Source of the DNA: Streptomyces sp. NBC_01214
GTDB taxonomy: Bacteria > Actinomycetota > Actinomycetes > Streptomycetales > Streptomycetaceae
Reading direction: 5' to 3'
NCBI RefSeq assembly: GCF_026340975.1
Contig: NZ_JAPEOS010000002.1
Location: 2,415,001 to 2,479,000, forward strand
DNA: 64,000 nt
The notes under the pieces were generated by a model. That model was given only the letters and a program-made list of their open reading frames with translations, was not told where the DNA came from and searched no databases. This document shows positions 24,947 through 33,726 of this stretch, one piece after another; the stretch's first letter is position 1, and each line of letters starts with the position of its first letter. Position numbers and translations under genes: made by a program.

Positions 24947-27286
24947 ATGACAGCGACGACCGACGGCAGCGCCGAGAGCGCCGGCGCCGGCAGCGAATCC
25001 ACCCCGGGGGCCCAGGGCCTCCCGGCAGGCCCCGGCGTGGGGCGCGCCCGTGGTCCGGCCGCGGAACCGGGTCCGCCCGCCCCGTCCCGTGCGGGCCGGG
25101 CACGCCCGCGGGCCGAGTACGGCCCGCCGGGCACGGCCGGCGCGCAGGGTGCCCGTTCCGCCCCGCCGACGGCCGAACCGGGGTCGCCCGCCCCGCCCGC
25201 CGGCCGGCAGGGCGTGGCCACGATGCCGCCCGCGGCGAAGCCGGGCGGTCCGCCCGGGCCGAACACCGGCCGGGGCGGCGGCCGTGCCCTCACCGCGGAC
25301 CCGTCCGCCGGCCCGGGGTCCGACCGGCCGGGCCGGACCACCGCGGACCTGCCCCGGCCGCCGGCCGGCACCCGGCCGGGGGTGTACGAGGCCGCCGCGC
25401 GCGCCACCCGCAACCTCCTGGACCGCCAGGACCCCGAGGGCTGGTGGAAGGGCGACCTGGAGACCAACGTCACCATGGACGCGGAGGACCTGCTGCTGCG
25501 TCAGTTCCTCGGGATCCGGGACGAGGCCACCACCCGGGCCGCCGCCCTCTTCATCCGCGGCGAACAGCGCGAGGACGGCACCTGGGCCACCTTCCACGGC
25601 GGACCGCCCGAACTGTCCGCCACCATCGAGGCCTACGTCGCGCTGCGCCTCGCCGGGGACGCGCCGGACGCCCCGCACATGTCCCGCGCCTCGGCCTGGA
25701 TCCGGGCCCACGGCGGGATCGCCGCCGCCCGCGTCTTCACCCGGATCTGGCTGGCCCTGTTCGGCTGGTGGAGCTGGGAGCACCTTCCCGAACTCCCGCC
25801 CGAGCTGGTCTTCCTGCCGCCCTGGGTGCCCCTGAACATCTACGACTTCGGCTGCTGGGCCCGCCAGACCATCGTCCCGCTCACCGTGGTCTCCGCACTG
25901 CGCCCGGTCCGCCCGGCCCCCTTCGCCCTCGACGAGCTGCACGCCGACGCGCGGACGCCCCACCCCGCCAGCAGACTCGCCCCGCTGACCACCTGGGACG
26001 GCGCCTTCCAGCGGATGGACAAGGCCCTGCACGTCTACCGGCGGTTCGCTCCGCGCCGGCTGCGCAAGGCCGCGATGGCCACCGCAGGTCGCTGGATCGT
26101 CGAACGCCAGGAGAACGACGGCTGCTGGGGCGGGATCCAGCCGCCCGCCGTCTACTCGGTCATCGCCCTGCACCTGCTCGGCTACGACCTCGGGCATCCG
26201 GTGATGCGCGCCGGACTGGAGTCCCTGGAACGGTTCGCGGTGTGGCGCGCGGACGGCGCCCGGATGATCGAGGCCTGTCAGTCCCCGGTGTGGGACACCT
26301 GCCTCGCCGCGATCGCCCTGGCCGACGCGGGCCTGCGCCCCGACCACCCGGCGCTGGTCAAGGCCGCCGACTGGATGCTCGGGGAGGAGATCGTGCGCAC
26401 GGGCGACTGGGCCGTGCGCCGGCCAGGGCTCGCCCCCGGCGGCTGGGCGTTCGAGTTCCACAACGACACCTACCCCGACATCGACGACACGGCCGAGGTG
26501 GTCCTCGCCCTGCGCCGGGTCAAGCACCCGGACCCGGCCCGGATCGAGGCGGCCATCGTCCGCGGGGTGTCCTGGACTCTCGGCATGCAGTCGAGGAACG
26601 GGGCGTGGGGCGCCTTCGACGCCGACAACACCAGCCCCCTGCCGAACAAGCTGCCCTTCTGCGACTTCGGCGAGGTCATCGACCCGCCCTCGGCCGACGT
26701 CACCGCACACGTGGTGGAGATGCTCGCCTTCGAGGGCCGCGCGGGGGACGCCCGGACCCGGCGCGGCATCGCCTGGCTGCTGGACGAACAGGAGGAGAGC
26801 GGCGGCTGGTTCGGCCGCTGGGGCACCAACTACGTCTACGGCACCGGCTCGGTGGTCCCGGCCCTCGCCGCCGCCGGGATCTCCCCGGGGCATCCCGCGA
26901 TCCGGCGGGCCGTGCGCTGGCTGGAATCCGTACAGAACGAGGACGGCGGGTGGGGCGAGGACCAGCGCTCCTACAAGGACCGGTCCTGGGCCGGGAAGGG
27001 CGCCTCCACCGCCTCGCAGACCGCCTGGGCGCTGATGGCCCTGCTGTCGGCCGGTGAGCGCGAGGGCAAGGCCGTGGAGCGGGGCATCGCCCACCTGGTG
27101 GAGACCCAGAAGGAGGACGGCACCTGGGACGAGCCGTACTTCACCGGCACCGGCTTCCCGTGGGACTTCTCCATCAATTACCACCTGTACCGGCAGGTGT
27201 TCCCGCTCACCGCGCTCGGCCGCTACCTGTACGGGGAACCGTTCGCCACGGCCGGAGCGCACCCGGCAGCGGCCGGGGAGGCGTGA
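24947..27286 (+). CDS. shc: Squalene-hopene cyclase with long disordered N-terminal extension
   Basis: A 779-residue class II triterpene cyclase that turns squalene into hopene/hopanol at the membrane surface. The catalytic DxDD motif is DIDD near residue 511, and several QW-type repeats are visible (for example QNEDGGWGEDQ and QREDGTWATF). The cyclase domain begins near residue 145 (GVYEAAARATRNLL). Before it lie about 144 residues of Pro, Gly, Ala and Arg, so the protein is about 100 residues longer than usual. The ATG is the first after a 120-base gap and has a weak AGGGGAAG upstream. Confidence 0.95.
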   Translation: MTATTDGSAESAGAGSESTPGAQGLPAGPGVGRARGPAAEPGPPAPSRAGRARPRAEYGPPGTAGAQGARSAPPTAEPGSPAPPAGRQGVATMPPAAKPGGPPGPNTGRGGGRALTADPSAGPGSDRPGRTTADLPRPPAGTRPGVYEAAARATRNLLDRQDPEGWWKGDLETNVTMDAEDLLLRQFLGIRDEATTRAAALFIRGEQREDGTWATFHGGPPELSATIEAYVALRLAGDAPDAPHMSRASAWIRAHGGIAAARVFTRIWLALFGWWSWEHLPELPPELVFLPPWVPLNIYDFGCWARQTIVPLTVVSALRPVRPAPFALDELHADARTPHPASRLAPLTTWDGAFQRMDKALHVYRRFAPRRLRKAAMATAGRWIVERQENDGCWGGIQPPAVYSVIALHLLGYDLGHPVMRAGLESLERFAVWRADGARMIEACQSPVWDTCLAAIALADAGLRPDHPALVKAADWMLGEEIVRTGDWAVRRPGLAPGGWAFEFHNDTYPDIDDTAEVVLALRRVKHPDPARIEAAIVRGVSWTLGMQSRNGAWGAFDADNTSPLPNKLPFCDFGEVIDPPSADVTAHVVEMLAFEGRAGDARTRRGIAWLLDEQEESGGWFGRWGTNYVYGTGSVVPALAAAGISPGHPAIRRAVRWLESVQNEDGGWGEDQRSYKDRSWAGKGASTASQTAWALMALLSAGEREGKAVERGIAHLVETQKEDGTWDEPYFTGTGFPWDFSINYHLYRQVFPLTALGRYLYGEPFATAGAHPAAAGEA

Positions 27287-27951
27287 TGACCGCCACCGGC
27301 GGGGACCGGGCCCGCAGGCCCGACCCGCTGCTGGTGGCCTGCGCGCTGCGCATCGAGCAGGCGGCGCTGCGCAGCGCCTGTCGCAGCCAGGGGGGCGGGC
27401 CGGCCGGCGGGCACGTCCTGCTGCGCACCGGGATGGGTCCGCGCGCGGCCGAGCGGGCCGTCGGCCGGGCGCTGGACCGGCCGGGACTGGACCTCGCCGC
27501 CGTCCTCGCGACGGGGTTCTGCGCCGGGCTGGTCCCCGGCATGCACCCCGGGGACCTGGTCGTCGCCGAGGAGACCCGGGACCCGCTGGGGACCGTCACC
27601 TGCACCGGGAGCGCCCTGCTCGCCGAAGCACTGTCCCGGGCCGTCCCGGGCCGGACCGTGCACCGCGGCGTACTCAGCGGATCCGACCACGTCGTCCGCG
27701 GCCAGGAACGCGCACACCTGCGCGCCACCGGCGCCATCGCGGTCGACATGGAGTCCGCGGCCACCCTGTGGGCCGCCACCCGGGGCGGCGGTCGTCCGGT
27801 TGCGGCCGTCCGGGTGATCGTGGACGCTCCGGAGCACGAGCTCGTCCGTATCGGCACGGTTCGCGGGGGAATATCGGCCTTCCGTGTCCTGCGTGCCGTA
27901 CTGCCCGCGTTTCATGAATGGCACCGTTCGTTGCTGCTCCCCAGGAGGTGA
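27286..27951 (+). CDS. hpnG: Phosphorylase-superfamily adenosylhopane nucleosidase, HpnG-type
   Basis: A 221-residue nucleoside-phosphorylase-fold protein. The conserved VDMESA motif binds the ribose, and GVLSGSDHVV resembles related nucleosidases. In hopanoid synthesis HpnG removes adenine from adenosylhopane to give ribosylhopane. The ATG at 27286 shares a base with the shc stop; a GTG at 27283 would add one residue. The gene sits between shc and hpnH, as expected. Confidence 0.88.
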   Translation: MTATGGDRARRPDPLLVACALRIEQAALRSACRSQGGGPAGGHVLLRTGMGPRAAERAVGRALDRPGLDLAAVLATGFCAGLVPGMHPGDLVVAEETRDPLGTVTCTGSALLAEALSRAVPGRTVHRGVLSGSDHVVRGQERAHLRATGAIAVDMESAATLWAATRGGGRPVAAVRVIVDAPEHELVRIGTVRGGISAFRVLRAVLPAFHEWHRSLLLPRR

Positions 27952-27956
27952 GCCAG

Positions 27957-28988
27957 ATGGCCATGCCGCTGCGCCAGTCCATCAGGGTCGGGACGTATCT
28001 TCTCGAACAAAAGCTCCGCAAGCGCGAGAAGTTCCCGCTGATCGTCGAACTGGAACCGCTCTACGCCTGCAACCTGGCCTGTGAGGGGTGCGGGAAGATC
28101 CAGCACCCGGCCGGGGTGCTCAAGCAGCGCATGCCGGTCGCCCAGGCGGTCGGCGCCGTACTGGAGTCCGGTGCGCCCATGGTGTCCATCGCGGGCGGCG
28201 AGCCCTTGATGCACCCGCAGATCCACGAGATCGTCCGGCAGTTGGTGGCGAGGCGGAAGTACGTATTCCTTTGCACCAACGCGATGCTGCTGCGCAAGAA
28301 GATCGAGAAGTTCACCCCCTCCCCGTATTTCGCCTTCGCCGTGCACATCGACGGCCTGCGCGAGCGCCACGACGAGTCCGTGGCCAAGGAAGGCGTCTTC
28401 GACGAGGCGGTCGCCGCCATCAAGGAGGCGAAGAGGCGCGGGTTCCGGGTGACCACCAACTCCACCTTCTTCAACACCGACACCCCGCAGACGATCATCG
28501 AGGTGCTCAACTACCTCAATGACGACCTCCAGGTCGACGAAATGATGATCTCGCCCGCCTATGCCTACGAAAAGGCCCCCGACCAGGAGCATTTCCTGGG
28601 CGTCGAACAGACCCGAGAACTCTTCAGGAAGGCCTTCGCGGGCGGCAACCGCCGGCGCTGGCGGCTCAACCACTCCCCGCTCTTCCTGGACTTCCTGGAA
28701 GGGAAAGTCGATTTCCCCTGCACGGCCTGGGCCATTCCGAATTACTCCCTCTTCGGCTGGCAGCGCCCCTGCTACCTGATGAGCGACGGCTACGTACCGA
28801 CGTACCGCGAGCTCATCAACGACACCGACTGGGACAAGTACGGCCGCGGAAAGGACCCGCGCTGCGCGAACTGCATGGCGCACTGCGGCTACGAGCCGAC
28901 CGCCGTCCTCGCCACCATGGGCTCCCTCAAGGAATCCCTGCGCGCGGCCCGGGAAACGATCGCCAGCAACCGGGACAAGTCGGCATGA
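27957..28988 (+). CDS. hpnH: Adenosylhopane synthase HpnH (radical SAM)
   Basis: A 343-residue radical-SAM enzyme. The cluster motif C-x3-C-x2-C is CNLACEGC (about residues 38-45), and GGEPLMHP is the second glycine motif. Near the C-terminus, CANCMAHCGYEP provides further Cys residues. HpnH adds the 5'-deoxyadenosyl radical to diploptene to form adenosylhopane. The ATG at 27957 follows AGGAGG with eight bases of spacing, the best ribosome-binding site in the operon. Its stop overlaps the hpnO start. Confidence 0.95.
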   Translation: MAMPLRQSIRVGTYLLEQKLRKREKFPLIVELEPLYACNLACEGCGKIQHPAGVLKQRMPVAQAVGAVLESGAPMVSIAGGEPLMHPQIHEIVRQLVARRKYVFLCTNAMLLRKKIEKFTPSPYFAFAVHIDGLRERHDESVAKEGVFDEAVAAIKEAKRRGFRVTTNSTFFNTDTPQTIIEVLNYLNDDLQVDEMMISPAYAYEKAPDQEHFLGVEQTRELFRKAFAGGNRRRWRLNHSPLFLDFLEGKVDFPCTAWAIPNYSLFGWQRPCYLMSDGYVPTYRELINDTDWDKYGRGKDPRCANCMAHCGYEPTAVLATMGSLKESLRAARETIASNRDKSA

Positions 28989-30403
28989 GCGGGCGGCCGG
29001 GGGAGGAAGGGGGCGGCCGGGGCCCGGGTTTCGACCTCGGCGCCCTGCTGGCCGAGCGCGGCGCGGAGCGGTACGAGCTGCACGCCCGGCACCTCAACCA
29101 CCAGTTGCCCCGCATGCTGCACACCATCGGCTTCGACAAGGTCTACGAGCGGGCCGAGGGCGCCCACTTCTGGGACGCGGAGGGCAACGACTACCTGGAC
29201 ATGCTGGCCGGGTTCGGGGTGATGGGCCTGGGCCGGCACCACCCGGTCGTCCGCCGGGCCCTGCACGACGTCCTGGACGCCCAGCTCGCCGACCTGACCC
29301 GGTTCGACTGCCAACCGCTGCCCGGTCTACTGGCCGAGAAACTGCTCTCGTACAGCCCGCACCTGGACCGGGTCTTCTTCGGCAACAGCGGCACCGAGGC
29401 GGTGGAGACGGCTCTGAAGTTCGCCCGGTACGCCACCGGGCGCCCCAGGATCCTCTACTGCGACCACGCCTTCCACGGGCTGACCACGGGCTCCCTCTCG
29501 GTGAACGGGGAGGGCGGGTTCCGCGACGGCTTCGCACCGCTGCTCCCCGACACGAGGATCGCGCTCGGGGACCTCGCGGCGCTCGAGCGCGAGCTGAAGC
29601 GCGGGGACGTGGCCGCCTTCGTCGTCGAGCCGATCCAGGGCAAGGGGGTCCTGGCCGCCCCGCCGGGGTTCCTGCTCGCCGCGCAGGAGCTGCTGCACCG
29701 GCGGGGGGCGCTGCTGATCGCGGACGAGGTGCAGACCGGCCTCGGACGTACCGGGGACTTCTACGCGTACCAGCACGAGCCGGGCGTGGAGCCGGACCTG
29801 GTGTGCGTGGCGAAGGCGCTGTCGGGCGGATACGTCCCGGTCGGCGCGACCCTGGGCAAGGACTGGATCTTCAAGAAGGTCTACTCGTCCATGGACCGGG
29901 TGCTCGTGCACTCCGCGAGCTTCGGTTCCAACGCCCAGGCCATGGCGGCGGGCCTCGCCGTCCTGTCCGTCATGGAGGACGAGGAGGTCGTGGCCAACGC
30001 CCGGGCCACGGGCGACCTGCTGCGCGCGCGGCTCGCGGCGCTGGTGGACGAGTACGAGCTGCTGCACGAGGTGCGCGGGCGCGGGCTGATGATCGGCATC
30101 GAGTTCGGCCGGCCGTCCTCGCTGGGCCTGCGCAGCCGGTGGACCATGTTGCAGGCGGCCCGCAAGGGGCTCTTCGCGCAGATGGTCGTGGTGCCGTTGT
30201 TGCAGAAGCACCGGATCCTCACCCAGGTCTCCGGGGACCACTTGGAGGTGATCAAGCTGATCCCGCCGCTGATCGTGGACGAGGCGGACGTGGACCGGTT
30301 CGTCGGGGCCTTCCGCGAGGTCATGGACGAGGCGCACGGCGGGTCCGGGCTGATCTGGGACTTCGGCAGGACGCTGGTGAAGCAGGCCGTCGCCGCGCGC
30401 TGA
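28985..30403 (+). CDS. hpnO: Class III aminotransferase, HpnO-type
   Basis: A 472-residue PLP-dependent aminotransferase. The PLP lysine is in VAKALSGGYVPVG (about residue 277), the cofactor Asp is in LLIADEVQTGLGRTG, and GNSGTEAVE binds the phosphate. In this context it should convert ribosylhopane-derived aldehyde to aminobacteriohopanetriol. It begins four bases inside hpnH and is the last gene of the operon, converging with the phosphatase gene 40 bases away. In S. coelicolor, as remembered, ispG and dxs lie between these two genes; here they do not. Confidence 0.93.
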   Translation: MSGRPGEEGGGRGPGFDLGALLAERGAERYELHARHLNHQLPRMLHTIGFDKVYERAEGAHFWDAEGNDYLDMLAGFGVMGLGRHHPVVRRALHDVLDAQLADLTRFDCQPLPGLLAEKLLSYSPHLDRVFFGNSGTEAVETALKFARYATGRPRILYCDHAFHGLTTGSLSVNGEGGFRDGFAPLLPDTRIALGDLAALERELKRGDVAAFVVEPIQGKGVLAAPPGFLLAAQELLHRRGALLIADEVQTGLGRTGDFYAYQHEPGVEPDLVCVAKALSGGYVPVGATLGKDWIFKKVYSSMDRVLVHSASFGSNAQAMAAGLAVLSVMEDEEVVANARATGDLLRARLAALVDEYELLHEVRGRGLMIGIEFGRPSSLGLRSRWTMLQAARKGLFAQMVVVPLLQKHRILTQVSGDHLEVIKLIPPLIVDEADVDRFVGAFREVMDEAHGGSGLIWDFGRTLVKQAVAAR

Positions 30404-30443
30404 CGGCCCGCCCACCCCGTGGGGGACGCCGGTCCCCGCCGCG

Positions 30444-31235
30444 TCAGACCAGCAGCCGGTCGCGCAGTCGGTCGAGGGTCTCGGGCGTCAGCCCGAGGCC
30501 CTCCGCCAGGTAGCGGTCCACCCCGCCCCAGAGCTCGTCGATGGTGTCGAAGGCGGCCACCAGGTACTCGGCGCGGGCGTCGAAGAGCGGCGCGAGCAGC
30601 TCCATCACCTCGGGGGAGCGGGCGGCCGCCGACTCGTCGCTGCGGCGCACGCGGTAGCGGCGGTGCGGGGCGTTCGACTCCAGGTAGTCCGCCACGATCG
30701 CCTCCCGCTCGACGCCCAGCGCGAGCAGGGTGACGGCGATCGACAGGCCGGCCCGGTCCTTGCCCGCCGCGCAGTGCATCAGCGCGGGGACGCTGTCCTC
30801 GGCGAGGGCGTGCACGACCCGGCTGTGCTCGGCGGTGCGCTGCCGGATGATCCCCCGGTACGAGTGCGACATCCGGGCGGCCGCCTTGCCGTCGCCCAGG
30901 ATCTCGCGCAGCTGCGCGAGGTCGCCGTCGCGGACCAGCCGCCAGAACTCCCGTCCGTCGGCCGGGTCCGAGAGCGGGATGTTGACGTTCCGGACGCCGG
31001 GCAGCTCGACGTCCGGCCCCTCCAGGGCGTGGTCGGCGACGTTGCGGAAGTCGAAGATGGTGTGGAGGCCGAGCGAAGCGAGGAACTCTGCATCGCTTTC
31101 GGTGGCATGTGCGAGATGTCCGCTTCGGAACAGTCGTCCCGTCCTGACCGTTCGTCCGTCAGAAGTCGGCAATCCGCCCACATCGCGGAAATTGCGCACT
31201 CCGGACAGCTCCGGCTCCTGTATCTGCTGGGTCAA
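30444..31235 (-). CDS. Tyrosine-protein phosphatase, Y_phosphatase3 type
   Basis: A 263-residue protein with NFRDVGGL near the N-terminus and the catalytic loop HCAAGKDRAG, the layout of the bacterial tyrosine/phosphoinositide-like phosphatase family. The start is TTG at 31235, with GGAGGAG five bases upstream, much stronger than any other start in frame. No signal peptide. It is transcribed toward the hopanoid operon and away from the riboswitch-controlled peptidase gene. Substrate is unknown. Confidence 0.9.
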   Translation of the reverse strand: MTQQIQEPELSGVRNFRDVGGLPTSDGRTVRTGRLFRSGHLAHATESDAEFLASLGLHTIFDFRNVADHALEGPDVELPGVRNVNIPLSDPADGREFWRLVRDGDLAQLREILGDGKAAARMSHSYRGIIRQRTAEHSRVVHALAEDSVPALMHCAAGKDRAGLSIAVTLLALGVEREAIVADYLESNAPHRRYRVRRSDESAAARSPEVMELLAPLFDARAEYLVAAFDTIDELWGGVDRYLAEGLGLTPETLDRLRDRLLV

Positions 31236-31542
31236 AGCAACTCCTCCGCCACGTCCTGGGTCCTCTGTCCGAATTACGCTATTTGGCGCCAACTTGCCAT
31301 ATCCGGAGGCGAGACCGGGCACGTCCCCGTGAGCCAGATCATACGGTGACCGTGAGTGCCTGATCGCTAAGGGCGAATGGCCCCGTCGGGGCGGTTGTTG
31401 GCGGTGGGGAATGGACGCAGGGTGACGGTAATTCCGGCGGTCCCTCATGCCTGTTATTCCGTCAGGGAATTCGCGGCTTGTTACCCGAGGTCGCAAGGGA
31501 TTACCTTCGCGATCGATCCGGGTGGACCGCCAAATCCTGCCG

Positions 31543-31720
31543 CCTCCCGGAAACCGCATCCGACCTATTCGCGCGGCAGGAGCGGGGGAACCAGGTAAGC
31601 CGCCGACCCGGAGATCCATTCGCCGGGACGGCTCGGGGTGAAGACGTGCATGTCCCGTACATGTACGGCCGGACATCTCCAGTTCGAACCCGACAGCTCA
31701 CCTCGCAGGCGCCGGAGAGG
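31543..31720 (+). promoter_or_regulatory. c-di-AMP riboswitch (ydaO/yuaA type)
   Basis: The leader of the LysM-M23 gene has the conserved blocks of the c-di-AMP riboswitch class in order: gggggaacca (31584-31593), ggggtgaag (31635-31643), and gaacccgacagctcacctcg (31686-31705). A closing stem is possible between 31543-31550 (cctcccgg) and 31712-31720 (ccggagagg). The ribosome-binding GAGAGGA lies in the last part, so ligand binding could affect translation or transcription. In Streptomyces this class controls cell-wall hydrolases. Upstream, 31236-31542 shows no gene and should hold both divergent promoters. Confidence 0.88.
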
Positions 31721-31728
31721 AATTCGTC

Positions 31729-32679
31729 ATGCCTGCAAAGGGTAAGCACCGCCGCCCCAAGTCCCTTTCCCTTTCCCGCGGTTTCGCCGTCGCCGGAACC
31801 GGTGGCGCGGCCCTCGCGCTGCCGCTGATCGGTGCCGCCGGCGCCCACGCGGCCGGCGCCCCGGCCGCCGCCCCCGCGGTGGCGCCGCAGGCCCCCGTCG
31901 CCCTGCAGGCGGCCCCCGTCGCCGCCGTGCAGGCCGCGCCTACCGTCTACACCGTCGTGCCGGGCGACTACCTCTCCAAGATCGCTGCCGAGCGCCACCT
32001 GTCCGGCGGCTGGGAGCAGCTGTACGCCGACAACCGCGAGGCCGTCGGTGGCAACCCGTCGCTGATCCACCCGGGCCTGAAGCTCACCCTCGGCGGTTCC
32101 GGCGGGGCGGCTCCCGCCGAGGCCGAGGCCGCCCCGGCCCCCGAAGCCGATGCGGAGCCGGCTGCGCCGGTCGCGCCGAAGCAGGCCCGCAAGCAGGCCG
32201 AGCAGGCCGCCCCGGCCCCCGGAGCCGCCGCCGAGTCCCGGGCCGAGGCCCCCGCCGCCGCGCCGCAGTCGGCCGCCGGCTTCGTGGCCCCGGTCGGTGG
32301 CGGCATCTCCACCCAGTACAAGGTCGCGGGCGCCATGTGGTCCTCCGGCTACCACACCGGCGTCGACTTCATCGCCGCCATGGGCACCACCGTCAAGGCC
32401 GTCGGAGCGGGCACCGTGGTCTCCGCCGGCTGGAGCGGCTCGTACGGCAACGAGGTCGTCATCCAGCACGCGGACGGCAAGTACTCCCAGTACGCCCACC
32501 TGTCCCAGCTCTCCGTCTCCTCCGGTCAGAGCGTCACCGCGGGGCAGACCATCGGCCTCTCCGGCTCCACGGGCAACTCGACCGGCCCGCACCTCCACTT
32601 CGAGATCCGTACGACCCCGTCCTACGGCTCGGACCTGGACCCGATCGCCTACCTCCGCTCCAAGGGCGCGAGCCTCTGA
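31729..32679 (+). CDS. Secreted LysM and M23 peptidoglycan endopeptidase
   Basis: A 316-residue exported protein. A signal peptide with twin basic starts (KGKHRRPKS) and a hydrophobic core ends near AHA at about residue 42. A LysM domain follows (YTVVPGDYLSKIAAERHL), then an Ala/Pro/Glu linker, then an M23 domain with zinc ligands in GYHTGVDF and GPHLHFEI. M23 enzymes cut peptide cross-links in the wall. The riboswitch directly upstream predicts control by c-di-AMP, linking it to osmotic state, germination or growth. A strong terminator follows. Confidence 0.95.
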   Translation: MPAKGKHRRPKSLSLSRGFAVAGTGGAALALPLIGAAGAHAAGAPAAAPAVAPQAPVALQAAPVAAVQAAPTVYTVVPGDYLSKIAAERHLSGGWEQLYADNREAVGGNPSLIHPGLKLTLGGSGGAAPAEAEAAPAPEADAEPAAPVAPKQARKQAEQAAPAPGAAAESRAEAPAAAPQSAAGFVAPVGGGISTQYKVAGAMWSSGYHTGVDFIAAMGTTVKAVGAGTVVSAGWSGSYGNEVVIQHADGKYSQYAHLSQLSVSSGQSVTAGQTIGLSGSTGNSTGPHLHFEIRTTPSYGSDLDPIAYLRSKGASL

Positions 32680-32707
32680 CGGCACCCGCCGCAGGAGCAT
32701 CGACACG

Positions 32708-32744
32708 CGTGGGGCCGGGACCCGAGGGGGGTCCCGGCCCCACG
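32708..32744 (+). terminator. Strong hairpin terminator after the M23 gene
   Basis: A perfect 15-bp stem (32708-32722 with 32730-32744) and a 7-base loop, followed by tgtacttattcctta, which is T-rich for this genome. Confidence 0.9.
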
Positions 32745-32842
32745 TGTACTTATTCCTTATCTCCCGCGTGGTATAGATCACGGCCCGTCAACCCCTCATT
32801 ACGTTGGCGTAGGTTGGTTACGGGAGTGAAGGATGGGTTCTC

Positions 32843-33628
32843 GTGGCAGCGACGACGACGAAACTCAAGACCATCGGCTCGTACGCGGCGATCGGGGACA
32901 GCTTCACCGAGGGCGTGGGGGACCCGGGACCCGGGGATTCATTTCTCGGCTGGGCGGACCGGCTCGCCGTGCTCCTGGCCGATCAGCGCGAAGAGCACGA
33001 CTTCCGGTATGCGAATCTGGCGGTGCGGGGGAAGCTCCTCGACCAGATCGTGGCCGACCAGCTTCCGAGGGCCAAGGCCCTCGCACCGGACCTGGTGACC
33101 TTCTGCGCGGGCGGCAACGACATCATCCGGCCCGGGACCGACCCGGACGACGTGGCGGAGCGGTTCGAGGCGGCCGTGGCCGACCTCACCGGGGCCGTGG
33201 GCCAGGTCATGATCACCACGGGCTTCGACACCCGGGGCGTACCGGTGCTCAAGCACCTGCGCGGCAAGGTGGCGACGTACAGCGCGCACGTCCGCGCCAT
33301 CGCCGACCGCTACGACTGCCCGGTGCTCGACCTCTGGTCGCTGAAGTCCGTACAGGACCGGCGGGCCTGGGACACGGACCGGCTGCACCTCTCGCCCGAG
33401 GGGCACACGCGGGTCGCGCTGCGCGCCGCGCAGGTGCTCGGGCTGGACGTGCCGGCCGACCCCGACCAGCCGTGGCCCCCGGAGCGGCCGCGCGGCTCGG
33501 TGGACGTGACCCGGGACAACATCCAGTGGGCGCGCGACCACCTCGCGCCGTGGATCGGCCGACGGCTGCGCGGGGAGTCCTCCGGGGACCACGTGGAGGC
33601 GAAGCGGCCGGACCTGCTGCCGCTGTAG
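32843..33628 (+). CDS. SGNH/GDSL hydrolase family protein
   Basis: A 261-residue serine hydrolase. Block I is AAIGDSFTEG with the nucleophile Ser, block III is CAGGNDI, and the catalytic Asp/His lie in DRLHLSPEGH. No signal peptide is evident, so it is probably cytoplasmic. Substrate (lipid, acyl or acetyl ester) is unknown. The GTG at 32843 follows AAGGA. A small hairpin downstream separates it from the next gene. Confidence 0.9.
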   Translation: MAATTTKLKTIGSYAAIGDSFTEGVGDPGPGDSFLGWADRLAVLLADQREEHDFRYANLAVRGKLLDQIVADQLPRAKALAPDLVTFCAGGNDIIRPGTDPDDVAERFEAAVADLTGAVGQVMITTGFDTRGVPVLKHLRGKVATYSAHVRAIADRYDCPVLDLWSLKSVQDRRAWDTDRLHLSPEGHTRVALRAAQVLGLDVPADPDQPWPPERPRGSVDVTRDNIQWARDHLAPWIGRRLRGESSGDHVEAKRPDLLPL

Positions 33629-33675
33629 CGGGCGGGGAAGCCGGAAGCGGAATCCTTCGGCGCCGGTGTGCGTTG

Positions 33676-33701
33676 GGATGGTCGTAGAGCGACGACCATC
33701 C
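33676..33701 (+). terminator. Hairpin between the SGNH hydrolase and MBL genes
   Basis: A 10-bp perfect stem (33676-33685 with 33692-33701) and a 6-base loop. It lies 47 bases after one stop and 25 bases before the next start. No T-run follows, so it could be a terminator or a leader structure of the downstream gene. Confidence 0.5.
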
Positions 33702-33726
33702 TGACCCCATCCTCCCTGGAGGCGCT

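Noticed and set aside
23510..27262. 1250-codon open frame on the minus strand across the prenyl synthase and shc genes
   Set aside because: It lies antisense to clearly conserved enzymes with full motifs and has no recognisable domain; in DNA this GC-rich long antisense frames are expected.
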